Shown here piece by piece: positions 17,097 to 26,502 of a DNA stretch of 64,000 nucleotides. This stretch comes from Zunongwangia endophytica (GTDB lineage: Bacteria > Bacteroidota > Bacteroidia > Flavobacteriales > Flavobacteriaceae). The notes under the pieces were generated by a model. The model ran no database searches. It had not been told where the DNA came from and saw only the letters and a list, made by a program, of their open reading frames with translations. Position 1 is the first letter of the stretch. Every line of letters starts with the position of its first letter. The position numbers and the translations under genes are program-made. Location of the stretch: positions 62,001 to 126,000 of the forward strand of contig NZ_JAUFPZ010000002.1 in the NCBI RefSeq assembly GCF_030409505.1. Direction: 5' to 3'.

Positions 17097-17126
17097 AAAG
17101 CTGAATCGCGAGATTCGGCTTTTTTT
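17097..17126 (+). terminator. Terminator after the response regulator
   Basis: An 11-bp stem (17097-17107 with 17112-17122) and a T-run, 21 bases after the stop. It closes the + strand operon that began at 11890. Confidence 0.88.
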
Positions 17127-17225
17127 ATTTTATGAAGGAATACACCAATACTTGTTTCGCTAGTAAATTTTTAAAGTTTAAAATGAATTCCGCTAAAATG
17201 CTCCTTGGGCTTGCGCCAGAATTAT

Positions 17226-18455
17226 TTACTTATCATATTTATTAATTACCAGCCACCTATTGCCTGCGCTCAAAATGGTTAAAACGGTGCCAGCTTCTAT
17301 ATTCGATACAGAGCTGTTTGTGGTAACGTCAAATAAGTCATCTCCGTTTACAAAATCCAATGGTTTATCTGAAGTAGTAGACCAGCAGGCTAAAATAATA
17401 GTTCTTCCTTTATTTTCTGAAGCATCAGGAATTCTAATGCTACTTAGACTATTATTGATCCTTAAAGCACCTAAATCTTCTTGTATTACAAAAGTTCCGG
17501 TAGTGCTGGTTGAAGAAACATACGGATAAAAAGTCGGCGGTCGCCATCTTAAATTTCCATCTTCAGCAAGTGCTAAGATCATATTTTCTAATCCTCTTTC
17601 AGCAGGGAAAATATATTCTGTGGAAGGTGTATTGCCAATTCCTAGTCGACCTGCAAAGTAGCCTGCAAACACTTTAGCGTTTCGATCGCCTTCGGCCTTG
17701 GCATATACTCCGTAAATATTCCCTTGAGCAGTAGAACTTCCAATGATCGAATACATGCCATAATTATCGCTTTTCGCTCCATACGTACGACCTACACGAT
17801 TAAATAAACCATATATGTCATTTGTTCCTGTATTTTGAAAAGTTTCATTGAAAATACCGTAATGAATTCCAGAACCTGTTCCGTTTACATTGTTTTTGAT
17901 TCCGTACTTTTTTCCATTGGTTGCACTTCGGTTTGTATTTTCTATTCCATAAGTGGTCTTTACATTTTCTTCAGAATTCTGATTGTCAATCTCTATACCT
18001 TTTTTAATTGGGTCATCTTCATCTTCGCGAACTTCAATCTGAATTTTAGACTCAACATCGTCGGTGCCGATACCAACATTCCCGGCTCTATAGAGAGCAT
18101 CTTCGATATTATTGGGGGATTCCTTGGTATAGATTCCGTAAAAGTTTGCTTCCGAAAATTTACCTTTTATAGGTGCCCATGTTTTCTCTTCAGCATTCCA
18201 GAAATAAAAGCCTCTAGAGTAATTTTTAAAATCGCTGATAAGATAGATCATCATTCCATCTTGATTCGTACTTGGTGTTTTTGAAGGAAATTTTGAAATA
18301 CGTGGAATTAGTATTCCGTCAGTAACCGAAGGATCATCCGCATCCGAACTAGCGATGTCTAAAGAAGCTTTAGGGTTATCAGTATTAATTCCTACCTGAG
18401 CATTAATAGAAAAAACGACAGCGAATAACGATAAAATAAAGAATTGACTCTTCAT
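17226..18455 (-). CDS. Secreted tail-fibre-like structural protein, function unknown
   Basis: 409 residues with a signal peptide (MKSQFFILSLFAVVFSINAQ). Immediately after it comes VGINTDNPKASLDIA, a phrase common in flavobacterial secreted fibre-like proteins, followed by repeated YGIxN/YGxY/GNVGIG elements (about 115-270) that look like a shallow beta-helix. The C-terminal half (SIRIPDASENKGRTIILACW) resembles the head of such proteins. No T9SS signal is clear. Its role in adhesion is inference. The neighbours are unrelated. Confidence 0.6.
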   Translation of the reverse strand: MKSQFFILSLFAVVFSINAQVGINTDNPKASLDIASSDADDPSVTDGILIPRISKFPSKTPSTNQDGMMIYLISDFKNYSRGFYFWNAEEKTWAPIKGKFSEANFYGIYTKESPNNIEDALYRAGNVGIGTDDVESKIQIEVREDEDDPIKKGIEIDNQNSEENVKTTYGIENTNRSATNGKKYGIKNNVNGTGSGIHYGIFNETFQNTGTNDIYGLFNRVGRTYGAKSDNYGMYSIIGSSTAQGNIYGVYAKAEGDRNAKVFAGYFAGRLGIGNTPSTEYIFPAERGLENMILALAEDGNLRWRPPTFYPYVSSTSTTGTFVIQEDLGALRINNSLSSIRIPDASENKGRTIILACWSTTSDKPLDFVNGDDLFDVTTNSSVSNIEAGTVLTILSAGNRWLVINKYDK

Positions 18456-18586
18456 AAGTAGTTAATTTTAAATTACTTATAAAGCCTCGGTTTTTTGGGT
18501 TATGAGAAAAAGTTCTCTAAAATTAAATTATAAAACCCTTTATATCAATATTTTATGAGTTAATTATATTTTAATTTTTTATAAAA

Positions 18587-20593
18587 CTATGCTAATTCTT
18601 TCAATTTATCCTGAAGTATCTTAATTTCATCGCGCAATCTGGCTGCTTCCATGAAGTCAAGTTCTTTAGCAGCAGTTTCCATAGATTTCCTCTTTTCTTT
18701 AATTTTTTTATCAATTTGAGGCTTGGTCAAATAAGCACCCTCTTCCTCTGCAGCTTGCATTGGTGGTTTATTATCACCTTCAAAAATCTCTAATTTTTTC
18801 TTTACTAAGGTTGAAGTCTCTAGTTTTTTCGTTAGCGGTTTAGGTGTTATATTATGAGCCGTGTTATAATTCATTTGCTTAGTACGACGATATTCGGTTT
18901 CGTCTATTGTTTTTTGCATGCTGTCGGTAATTTTGTCAGCATACAAAATGGCTTTCCCTTCAACATTACGAGCAGCACGCCCTATAGTTTGCGTTAAAGA
19001 GCGATTACTTCTTAAAAAACCTTCCTTATCAGCATCAATAATTGCGACTAGAGAGACTTCAGGTAAATCTAATCCTTCTCTTAATAAATTCACTCCAATA
19101 AGCACATCAAAAATTCCGCGTCTTAGATCCTGCATAATTTCAACACGTTCTAAAGTATCCACATCACTATGGATATAACGGCAACGAATATCAATTCTAG
19201 TCAAATATTTGGCGAGTTCTTCAGCCATTCTTTTGGTAAGTGTGGTTACTAAAGTCCGCTCATCTTTTTCAACCCTTACTTGTATTTCTTCAATTAAATC
19301 ATCGATTTGGTTTTGGCTAGGACGAACTTCAATAATAGGATCCAACAGTCCGGTTGGTCTAATTACTTGTTCTACGTAAACACCTTCACTTTTTTGCAAT
19401 TCATAATCAGCAGGTGTGGCACTAACATAAATTACCTGATTTTGAAGTATTTCGAATTCTTCGAATTTCAATGGACGGTTATCCATCGCAGCAGGTAACC
19501 TAAATCCATAATCTACCAAAGTTTCTTTACGAGAGCGGTCACCACCGTACATGGCATGCACTTGCGGAATGGTAACGTGAGATTCGTCTACCACCATTAA
19601 AAAATCATCTGGAAAATAATCTAAAAGGCAGAAAGGTCGCGTTCCTGGATGACGCCCATCAAGATAACGAGAATAATTCTCGATCCCAGAGCAATATCCA
19701 AGTTCTCGAATCATTTCTAAATCGAAATTCGTTCTTTCATCCAATCTTTTTGCTTCCAGATGTTTGCCAATATCCCTAAAATAATCCACTTGTTTTACGA
19801 GATCATCCTGAATGCTGCGTATCGCATTTTGCAACACATCAGGAGACGTCACAAACATATTCGCCGGGTAAATATTTAATCGCTCGTATTTTTCAAGAAT
19901 ATCATTTGTAGCCGGATCAAAAGCTTCAATCTCTTCTATTTCATCTCCAAAAAAGTGAATACGAAATGCATTGTCGGCATAGCTAGGAAATACATCTACG
20001 GTATCGCCTTTAATTCTAAAATTTCCGTGCACAAATTCTGCTTCAGTTCTAGAATATAAACTCTGCACTAAACTATGGAGGAATTTAGTTCGAGAAATTT
20101 CCATATCTCTTTCAATGGAAACCACATTCTTTTTAAACTCAACCGGGTTACCAATACCGTACAGACAAGAAACCGACGCAACAACGATTACGTCACGCCT
20201 TCCGCTAAGTAGGGAGGAAGTAGTGCTTAATCTCAATTTTTCGATCTCTTCATTTATCGAAAGATCTTTCTCGATGTAAGTTCCTGAAGAAGGAATGAAA
20301 GCTTCCGGTTGATAATAATCGTAGTAACTAACAAAATATTCTACCGCATTGTCAGGAAAAAATTGCTTGAATTCTGAATACAGCTGTGCCGCAAGTGTTT
20401 TGTTATGAGCCAAAACCAAAGTCGGTTTTTGGACTTTTTCAATCACATTTGCCACCGTAAATGTTTTACCAGAACCGGTAACCCCTAGTAAGGTTTGAAA
20501 CTGGTCGTTTCTTTCTATCCCGCTAACCAATTCCTTTATGGCGTTTGGCTGATCTCCGGTAGGTTTGTATTCAGATTCAATCTTAAATTTCAT
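18587..20593 (-). CDS. uvrB: Excinuclease ABC subunit UvrB
   Basis: 668 residues, full length. Helicase motif [10 protein letters not shown] (about 39-47), the beta-hairpin region [19 protein letters not shown], motif II DESH, motif [11 protein letters not shown] and the C-terminal UVR domain (PAxx-like [20 protein letters not shown]) for UvrC contact are all present. It loads damaged DNA in nucleotide excision repair. It is transcribed alone; uvrA and uvrC are not in the window. Confidence 0.97.
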   Translation of the reverse strand: MKFKIESEYKPTGDQPNAIKELVSGIERNDQFQTLLGVTGSGKTFTVANVIEKVQKPTLVLAHNKTLAAQLYSEFKQFFPDNAVEYFVSYYDYYQPEAFIPSSGTYIEKDLSINEEIEKLRLSTTSSLLSGRRDVIVVASVSCLYGIGNPVEFKKNVVSIERDMEISRTKFLHSLVQSLYSRTEAEFVHGNFRIKGDTVDVFPSYADNAFRIHFFGDEIEEIEAFDPATNDILEKYERLNIYPANMFVTSPDVLQNAIRSIQDDLVKQVDYFRDIGKHLEAKRLDERTNFDLEMIRELGYCSGIENYSRYLDGRHPGTRPFCLLDYFPDDFLMVVDESHVTIPQVHAMYGGDRSRKETLVDYGFRLPAAMDNRPLKFEEFEILQNQVIYVSATPADYELQKSEGVYVEQVIRPTGLLDPIIEVRPSQNQIDDLIEEIQVRVEKDERTLVTTLTKRMAEELAKYLTRIDIRCRYIHSDVDTLERVEIMQDLRRGIFDVLIGVNLLREGLDLPEVSLVAIIDADKEGFLRSNRSLTQTIGRAARNVEGKAILYADKITDSMQKTIDETEYRRTKQMNYNTAHNITPKPLTKKLETSTLVKKKLEIFEGDNKPPMQAAEEEGAYLTKPQIDKKIKEKRKSMETAAKELDFMEAARLRDEIKILQDKLKELA

Positions 20594-20659
20594 GCGTTCT
20601 TTTTCTTAGCCTTACGAAGTTAAGCAATAAATGTGCCTATTCAAATAGGGGCTAAGAAA

Positions 20660-23077
20660 TTATCGCAGCAAGCTAAAATGTCCTTTAAAGATCTTTCCGT
20701 TTTCCAATTCAACTTTAAACCAATAATCATCTTCTGGAAATGTTTTCCCTCTAAAAGTTCCATCCCAGCCGGCATCTTCGGGACGTATTCTTGCGACAAT
20801 TACACCATACCTATCATAGATCTGAATATCGCTTTTAGCTTGGATTTGAGAGTTTATTCCTTTTATTTTCCAGTAATCATTAATCCCATCATTATTTGGC
20901 GTGAAAAATTTATCATAGCCAATTATCGCAACCTCAGTTTCTAATATTCCGCAGCCATTTTTATCGCGAACAAAAAAAGTAACAAATCCAGGTGGAACAT
21001 TTTCAAACGTATTACTATCCTGAAAATCGTCTGGTGTTTCCATAGCATATTCATAATCACCTTCGCCACTAGCAAATAGTGTGACGATATTAATGTCTGA
21101 AATATCGCTGACATCTGGATCCTTGGATATTTTAGCAATATTAGATACTTCGACATTAAATTCTTTTTCTGAAAAGCAGGAAAGGCCGTTTGCTGTATTC
21201 GTTGCTATCAATTTATAAACGCCGGTTTCAGTAATATTTATTGATTTTCCCGAACCTATAGTTATAAATGCTGCTGAAGAGTCCTTTTTCAGCCATTCAT
21301 AACTACTAAAATTTGTTGCCTGAATTTGTAAAGTTCCTTCATTTAAGCACAAACTATAAGTGTCCTTTAATTGAATATCTGGATTTTCTCGAACGATCAA
21401 TTCTACTTTTTCAATACCCTGACATTCATTCAAATTTTCTAGTCGAGCGTAAATAGTGGTAGTGCCAGTGGAGTAGTTTTCAGGTAATGCATCAACTTCC
21501 AGCGTAGCATTTTCTAAAGTTTCATAAAAGTTAACTTCTAAATTTTGATAGTCCTCCGCAATTTTAGCAAGATCAAATTCTCCAAAAATTTCTTCGTTGA
21601 TTTCACTCTTATCACAGCTGTAATATGGACCGAATTCTGGCAAACTTGCAGTTGTTTCTAGTATTTCCAAAAATAAATTTGCCGTAGAAAAACAGCCCGT
21701 ATCTTCATTCTCTATTCGCACAATTAAATTTTGCTGAAAAGCAAGATTGTTTAAAAAACGCTCGGGATTTTGAATTTGATCATTATTATCAAAATCTTTT
21801 TGATTTCTGAAATAAGTATAGGTGTAAGTGCTATCAATGTTAGCCAAAAAAGCTTCAGCTTCAGTTAAATTTGTTCTTGTTATTCCGTCAGTTGAATTGC
21901 TTGGATCAACATCACATTGAATTAGTTTATAATCATTTACAATAGGAGTTGGAATAAGTTCCAAAGAAATATTTGATATACTGAAGCAACCCAAATCATT
22001 AAGTTCGGTAACACGAGCATAGATTTCCATCGGATTTGCGGTATAATTTTCTGCTAGCAAGTTTGTGTTGTTTATTGCTGAAATACTATCCTGATGAAAG
22101 CTTACTTGATAATCGTTTTTATTTAAAGTATTTAGAATTTCGGATGATACAGCATTCAATTCAAAAAGTTCTTCGCCATTATTACCAATATCACATGTGA
22201 TGAGCGTCACATTCTCTTTCACATCGGGACCATAATTTACTTCAAGATCTAATTCCACAATTTCGTAACATTCTACCTGTGGATTAGAAACTCTAGCGAA
22301 AACAGTGGTAGATGAGGAAGTTTCAAAGTATTGACTTAGTGAATTAGTTTGATCATTCGCATTCGCTAACGAACTGTAAAAGGTAACAGTATCTTCAGTG
22401 GTGGTTCTTATCTCGTTTATCGTGCTGAATAAGTCGAAAATAGCCTTATTATTTATCGCACAAGCAATGATAGGGTTTGGAGTATTTGCGGTTACACCCT
22501 CAGGAAATGCATTTCCGTCTTGCATAGCAGTACCATTCCATTCAAGATCAAAACCGCCACCGCCATGAGGCCTGTTGATAACTATATAATACACTTCTCC
22601 CGCTTTCACATCTAGCGATCTTACATATCCATTTCCATCTGCACCGGGACCCGAATAAAGAACGTCTGTTGTGTCAGTCATTCCTGTGTGATTGTAACCT
22701 AATTGTGATTCTAATGGATTGGTAGTGTTACATCTAATTGTATTTCCAAGATTTCCACAGGTAATATTTGGTCCAAATACATAAAAATCATAATCGACGG
22801 AAAGATCGGTTGATTGAGGTGTGATTTTAAAACCCAGTGTTCCACTTTTTTCAATTCTAGTTTCTAACCATACACTACTTATCTCACGAAATCCACAGGA
22901 ATTTTGATCATTGAGTTCCTGAAAATCACCGGGACCTTCTGCATTAGAAGATATAGCTCCATTTCCACAAACTAAAATAGCATTTACACAATCGTTCGGG
23001 AGATTGTTCTGTGCATGTAGAGTAATAGAATATGTGCCCAACAATATTAGTGTTAGGAAGATATATTCTTTGAGCAT
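20660..23077 (-). CDS. Large secreted surface protein with type B T9SS sorting domain
   Basis: 805 residues. A signal peptide (to about 22) precedes an N-terminal domain NDCVNAILVCGNGAI... typical of flavobacterial gliding/adhesin proteins, then several repeated beta-sandwich units (each with 'CDIGN', 'CDVDP', 'CDKSE'-like openings and a paired Cys) across residues about 190-640. The end has the CHU C-terminal domain: KFFTPNNDGINDYWKIKG, IQIYDRYGVIV and the GWDGTFRGK motif, the type B signal for secretion by the PorSS/T9SS apparatus. Adhesin function is inferred from architecture. Confidence 0.88.
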   Translation of the reverse strand: MLKEYIFLTLILLGTYSITLHAQNNLPNDCVNAILVCGNGAISSNAEGPGDFQELNDQNSCGFREISSVWLETRIEKSGTLGFKITPQSTDLSVDYDFYVFGPNITCGNLGNTIRCNTTNPLESQLGYNHTGMTDTTDVLYSGPGADGNGYVRSLDVKAGEVYYIVINRPHGGGGFDLEWNGTAMQDGNAFPEGVTANTPNPIIACAINNKAIFDLFSTINEIRTTTEDTVTFYSSLANANDQTNSLSQYFETSSSTTVFARVSNPQVECYEIVELDLEVNYGPDVKENVTLITCDIGNNGEELFELNAVSSEILNTLNKNDYQVSFHQDSISAINNTNLLAENYTANPMEIYARVTELNDLGCFSISNISLELIPTPIVNDYKLIQCDVDPSNSTDGITRTNLTEAEAFLANIDSTYTYTYFRNQKDFDNNDQIQNPERFLNNLAFQQNLIVRIENEDTGCFSTANLFLEILETTASLPEFGPYYSCDKSEINEEIFGEFDLAKIAEDYQNLEVNFYETLENATLEVDALPENYSTGTTTIYARLENLNECQGIEKVELIVRENPDIQLKDTYSLCLNEGTLQIQATNFSSYEWLKKDSSAAFITIGSGKSINITETGVYKLIATNTANGLSCFSEKEFNVEVSNIAKISKDPDVSDISDINIVTLFASGEGDYEYAMETPDDFQDSNTFENVPPGFVTFFVRDKNGCGILETEVAIIGYDKFFTPNNDGINDYWKIKGINSQIQAKSDIQIYDRYGVIVARIRPEDAGWDGTFRGKTFPEDDYWFKVELENGKIFKGHFSLLR

Positions 23078-23146
23078 GGATGTGAGATTGATGATGCTAC
23101 AATGTATAAAAGAAAACTGAAAGCTAATAAAAATTAACGTTCTGGT

Positions 23147-23980
23147 CTATAAATCTCTTTTCTTCAATAATGCATAAGACAAATAAATGAATAGCCCTGT
23201 CCAAACTAAAACAATCAATAGTTGATACCAGTGTACATCATAATCTTTTTCGAAAGCCGATCCTAACTGATTGGCTGCAGATTGCACCGCATTAAGTCTG
23301 GAAAAAGGTTCTTTCACTAAATTACTCATTGATTCTAGCGGAAAAAACTGAACGATTTTATCTGCAATCTCGGTTCCAAAAATTTTCCATCTTAAAACGG
23401 CATATAAAATACTTTCTATGATCCACCAGATAAATAAGAATCCAAGCGCGAATGCGGAACGTTTTACCAAGATTCCCAAGAATAGGCAGAATGCAAAGAA
23501 TCCGGTTAGTTTTATAAAGTAGGCCAGAATGTATTCAAGATCAGAAAATATGATAGAGAATTCATTAAAATCTGAGAATGAAAGGCCTAATATAAGTGAT
23601 ACAACAAATAAAAATATGGTCGAAACTACAGAAAATGCCATCACGGTAAGGAATTTTGATAAAATAAATTCCTTTTTTGAAAGTCCGTCGATAAGGTTCT
23701 GTTTCAGCGTTCTATTGCTGTATTCATTGGACATCATCGACACGATAACAATTGCTAAGAATAACTTTAGTGTTGCAGCAATATAGCTGTTAAAATGCCA
23801 GATAAATGGAAAATTGAAAATCCCCTGATCTGCTATCCTGAAATTAACCTGCCCAATAGGAAATTCTATCGATGCGATTAAAGCTATAAAAGTTATTAAA
23901 ATGAAATAAGTTAGAATTAAGATCTTTGACGATCGGCTGTATCTAAGTTTTAGAAATTCTATATTTAAGAGTCGTAACAT
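23147..23980 (-). CDS. ABC-2 type permease
   Basis: 277 residues with six hydrophobic segments. Near the N-terminus, ILNIEFLKLRYSRSSKILI-like sequence (LNIEFLKLRYSRSSKILI) is the usual start of ABC-2 permeases, and NEYSNRTLKQNLIDGLSKKEF (about 86-106) is the coupling helix stretch. Its ATG shares one base with the stop of the ATPase gene (TAATG overlap), so the two are translated together. The substrate is unknown; the family includes lantibiotic-immunity and bacitracin exporters. Confidence 0.88.
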   Translation of the reverse strand: MLRLLNIEFLKLRYSRSSKILILTYFILITFIALIASIEFPIGQVNFRIADQGIFNFPFIWHFNSYIAATLKLFLAIVIVSMMSNEYSNRTLKQNLIDGLSKKEFILSKFLTVMAFSVVSTIFLFVVSLILGLSFSDFNEFSIIFSDLEYILAYFIKLTGFFAFCLFLGILVKRSAFALGFLFIWWIIESILYAVLRWKIFGTEIADKIVQFFPLESMSNLVKEPFSRLNAVQSAANQLGSAFEKDYDVHWYQLLIVLVWTGLFIYLSYALLKKRDL

Positions 23981-24882
23981 TACGCGGTAGTTTGATTGGT
24001 TAGTTGAAGGAATTGTTCTTCCAGACTTTCTTTACGTTTAATCAGATAACTTAAGGAAAGTCCTTTTTCGAAAAGATAGCTGTTAATTTCTGAAGCTCCC
24101 ATGGGATTTTCGATGATTGCAGTTACCAGCGTTCCGTTTAAGCTAACTTTTCCGATGGACGGATGTTCTCTTAATAATTGCTGAAGTAATTCAGTATTTT
24201 CAGCTTCTAATTCAAAGAAACCATGGCTGGCATTAATGCCATCTACCGGTCCGCTATAAAGCTTAACTCCTTTTCTAATAATTACCACATGGCTACACAC
24301 TTTTTCAACTTCATCTAAAAGGTGAGACGCCAGTAAAATGGTAGTTCCTCCTGCGGCAATGTTTCGTATAATTTCTCTAATTTGATGGATTCCCTGTGGA
24401 TCTAATCCATTGGTTGGTTCATCTAAAATTAAAATTTCAGGATCGTTTAATAGGGCAGAGGCAATAGCTAAACGCTGTTTCATCCCTAAAGAAAAAGCTT
24501 TGAATTTACTATCCTTTCTATCTAGAAGTCCAACAATCTTAAGCTTCTCTTCAACTTTATTTTCAGAAACTCCTTTTATTTTACAAACCAGTTTAAGGTT
24601 TTGCGATGCCGTCATGTAAGGATAGAAGTTGGGATGCTCGATGATAGCTCCAACTTTTTTAAGCGCTTCATGCGTAGATTCGGCGCCATCAAACCACTGA
24701 AAATCACCAGAAGTTTTATTGACAACGTTCAGTACCATTCCCAGCGTGGTAGATTTTCCACTTCCGTTAGGGCCCAAGATTCCGTATACGTTTCCTTTCT
24801 CGATCGTAAAAGAAAGATTGTTTACCGCCTTTAACGGGCCGTAGACTTTTGTTAATTGATTAATGCTAAGTATTGTTTCCAA
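23980..24882 (-). CDS. ABC transporter ATP-binding protein
   Basis: 300 residues. Walker A GPNGSGKST (about 38-46), Q-loop, signature FSLGMKQRLAIASALL, Walker B ILILDEPTNGLDP and H-loop LLASHLLDEVEKVC are all intact. The C-terminal extension (residues about 220-300) is the BcrA-type tail. It drives the adjacent six-helix permease. Two inverted repeats lie in its leader between the ATG and base 24940 and could be a regulator site. Confidence 0.92.
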   Translation of the reverse strand: METILSINQLTKVYGPLKAVNNLSFTIEKGNVYGILGPNGSGKSTTLGMVLNVVNKTSGDFQWFDGAESTHEALKKVGAIIEHPNFYPYMTASQNLKLVCKIKGVSENKVEEKLKIVGLLDRKDSKFKAFSLGMKQRLAIASALLNDPEILILDEPTNGLDPQGIHQIREIIRNIAAGGTTILLASHLLDEVEKVCSHVVIIRKGVKLYSGPVDGINASHGFFELEAENTELLQQLLREHPSIGKVSLNGTLVTAIIENPMGASEINSYLFEKGLSLSYLIKRKESLEEQFLQLTNQTTA

Positions 24883-24898
24883 AATAGATGGTTGCTTT

Positions 24899-24940
24899 TC
24901 TCGATAATCGAGATTAAATATTTAGAGGTTGTCCTCTAAA
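24899..24940 (-). promoter_or_regulatory. Paired inverted repeats in the ABC exporter leader; rest of gap empty
   Basis: Upstream of the ATG at 24882 are TCTCGAT-A-ATCGAGA (24899-24913) and, eight bases on, TTTAGAGG-TTGT-CCTCTAAA (24921-24940), both perfect. They may be an operator for a dimeric repressor or leader hairpins. The whole gap 24883-25205 (323 bases) is otherwise without a gene; AATATTTG at 25149-25156 is a weak -7 box for the + strand gene at 25206. Confidence 0.45.
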
Positions 24941-25205
24941 ATAAAAATAATTTTAAATAATTATCTCGTGGTTTAGCCAAGAGATCGTTTACCTACTCGA
25001 CGACTAATTTACATTTTTGTTACAGTTTTCGTATTACTATCTTTACTTTTACTCAATAATAGAAATTTAAGATCCTCTGGAAACAGGCATTGATTATTTT
25101 TTTTCAGAAATAATAATATGATTGCTTCCCTAAGTAGTCTCTTTTATCAATATTTGAATATCTTATAAACTTTCTTCGGAAGAGTTTAAACAAAGCGCAA
25201 GAATT

Positions 25206-26270
25206 ATGGAACCTAAATTGATGTCTAAAAAGAAACCTTCTTTTGCAGTAAACGATCGTTTCAATAACTATCTGGCACGTTACAATCGAAACACAAAAAT
25301 CCCTGTTTTTTACGAGGATTTATTACGGTTCTCTGGTTCCATCGTAGTTTATGATCAGGATGATGAAGATACATTTTGGGTGCGTTGTTATTATCCTGAA
25401 TTTGAGCGGCAGGAGATTGATGAAAGTCTGAAAAAGATTTATAACATTTTGCATTCTGATGGTAGTGACGACATGTTAGAATTTCTTGCTGTTGATGCTA
25501 TCGATTACTGCACCTTCGGAAATTCTAAACCCTTCCGGATAAAGGTCAGAAATATTCTAAACGATGTTTTTACGTATTTTTATGTGAAAAAAGCCGATGC
25601 CTCTCGAATTTATGGCTTAGAATTAGAGCATCTACTATCACCGCACCGTATTACTTTTTTAGTTTATAAAGACACCTTAATTGAAGCTCATATTGCAGGA
25701 ATTCCGGGTGATGTTTTTATCGAAGATCATTTGCCGAAATTAAGTGAATGGGAAAAAGCACAAATTGCCAAACAGTTTGTAAAATTTAATGAGCGTTGTA
25801 CGGTTAGGCTTTTAGGCGATATGCGTTCTTATAATTATGTCGTTATCCCAACGCATGATTTTGATCACGTTCAATATCAAATACGAGCCATAGATTTCGA
25901 TCAACAATGTTTTGAAGGGAAATTTAAAGTTTATCGTCCGCAATTTTTTAAAGAGAATTACATGATGGTGAAATTAGTTTCAGAACGTTTACAATTGTCT
26001 TCGATCGAGCAGTATAGAAAAGAAGAACGTTCGCTTTTGGCTAAAAGGATGATTAATACACAGGCAAGGTTTAAGCGATTGATAAAATGTATGAGTAACG
26101 ATCATGTTTCTACAAGAGAAAATGTAAATCAGTTACGAACCGAGTTATATCATTTCACCAAAGATGTAAAATTTAAACGCGCCAGCACAATGGGACAGAT
26201 TTTACGAACCGCACTAGATTTTGTACAGCGCAATTATGAAGATGTAAACATGAAAAGAATGCTGCAGTAA
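25206..26270 (+). CDS. Conserved hypothetical protein with a kinase-like catalytic-loop pattern
   Basis: 354 residues; I do not recognise a named family. No signal peptide or membrane segment is visible, so it is cytoplasmic. Residues about 197-235 read RLLGDMRSYNYVVIP ... YQIRAIDFDQQ, which resembles the catalytic loop (xGDxxxxN) and the metal-binding IDF(D/E) of aminoglycoside-phosphotransferase and related protein-kinase-like folds. The N-terminal part (about 40-190) would be the N-lobe and a basic, helical C-terminus (about 265-354) follows. The nucleotide-binding Lys cannot be placed. Kinase-like identity is inference. It is monocistronic, closed by a strong terminator. Confidence 0.55.
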   Translation: MEPKLMSKKKPSFAVNDRFNNYLARYNRNTKIPVFYEDLLRFSGSIVVYDQDDEDTFWVRCYYPEFERQEIDESLKKIYNILHSDGSDDMLEFLAVDAIDYCTFGNSKPFRIKVRNILNDVFTYFYVKKADASRIYGLELEHLLSPHRITFLVYKDTLIEAHIAGIPGDVFIEDHLPKLSEWEKAQIAKQFVKFNERCTVRLLGDMRSYNYVVIPTHDFDHVQYQIRAIDFDQQCFEGKFKVYRPQFFKENYMMVKLVSERLQLSSIEQYRKEERSLLAKRMINTQARFKRLIKCMSNDHVSTRENVNQLRTELYHFTKDVKFKRASTMGQILRTALDFVQRNYEDVNMKRMLQ

Positions 26271-26443
26271 AGCTCTAATAGTTACTATCCGGAATTTTAT
26301 TTATAAATCAAAATACGATAAAAAATAGCAAATATTTAAAGCAGAATTTCTGACTAAATCTTGCAAATTTCAATCTGGTATTCTCGATGATTATTGCGAA
26401 TCTTATACTTTTGAAGCTATAGAAGTTACCCGATAACTAATAA

Positions 26444-26483
26444 AAAATAAAGGCCGAAATTCGATAATTTCGGCCTTTATTTT
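26444..26483. terminator. Bidirectional terminator, 18-bp perfect stem
   Basis: Bases 26444-26461 pair perfectly with 26466-26483 around a CGAT loop. It lies between the convergent genes ending at 26270 and 26503. The remainder of the 26271-26502 gap shows nothing else. Confidence 0.9.
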
Positions 26484-26502
26484 ATTTATTAAATTCTAGT
26501 GT

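Noticed and set aside
17226..18455. Prophage tail-fibre gene
   Set aside because: It has a signal peptide and stands alone; no capsid, terminase, integrase or attachment repeats occur in the window.
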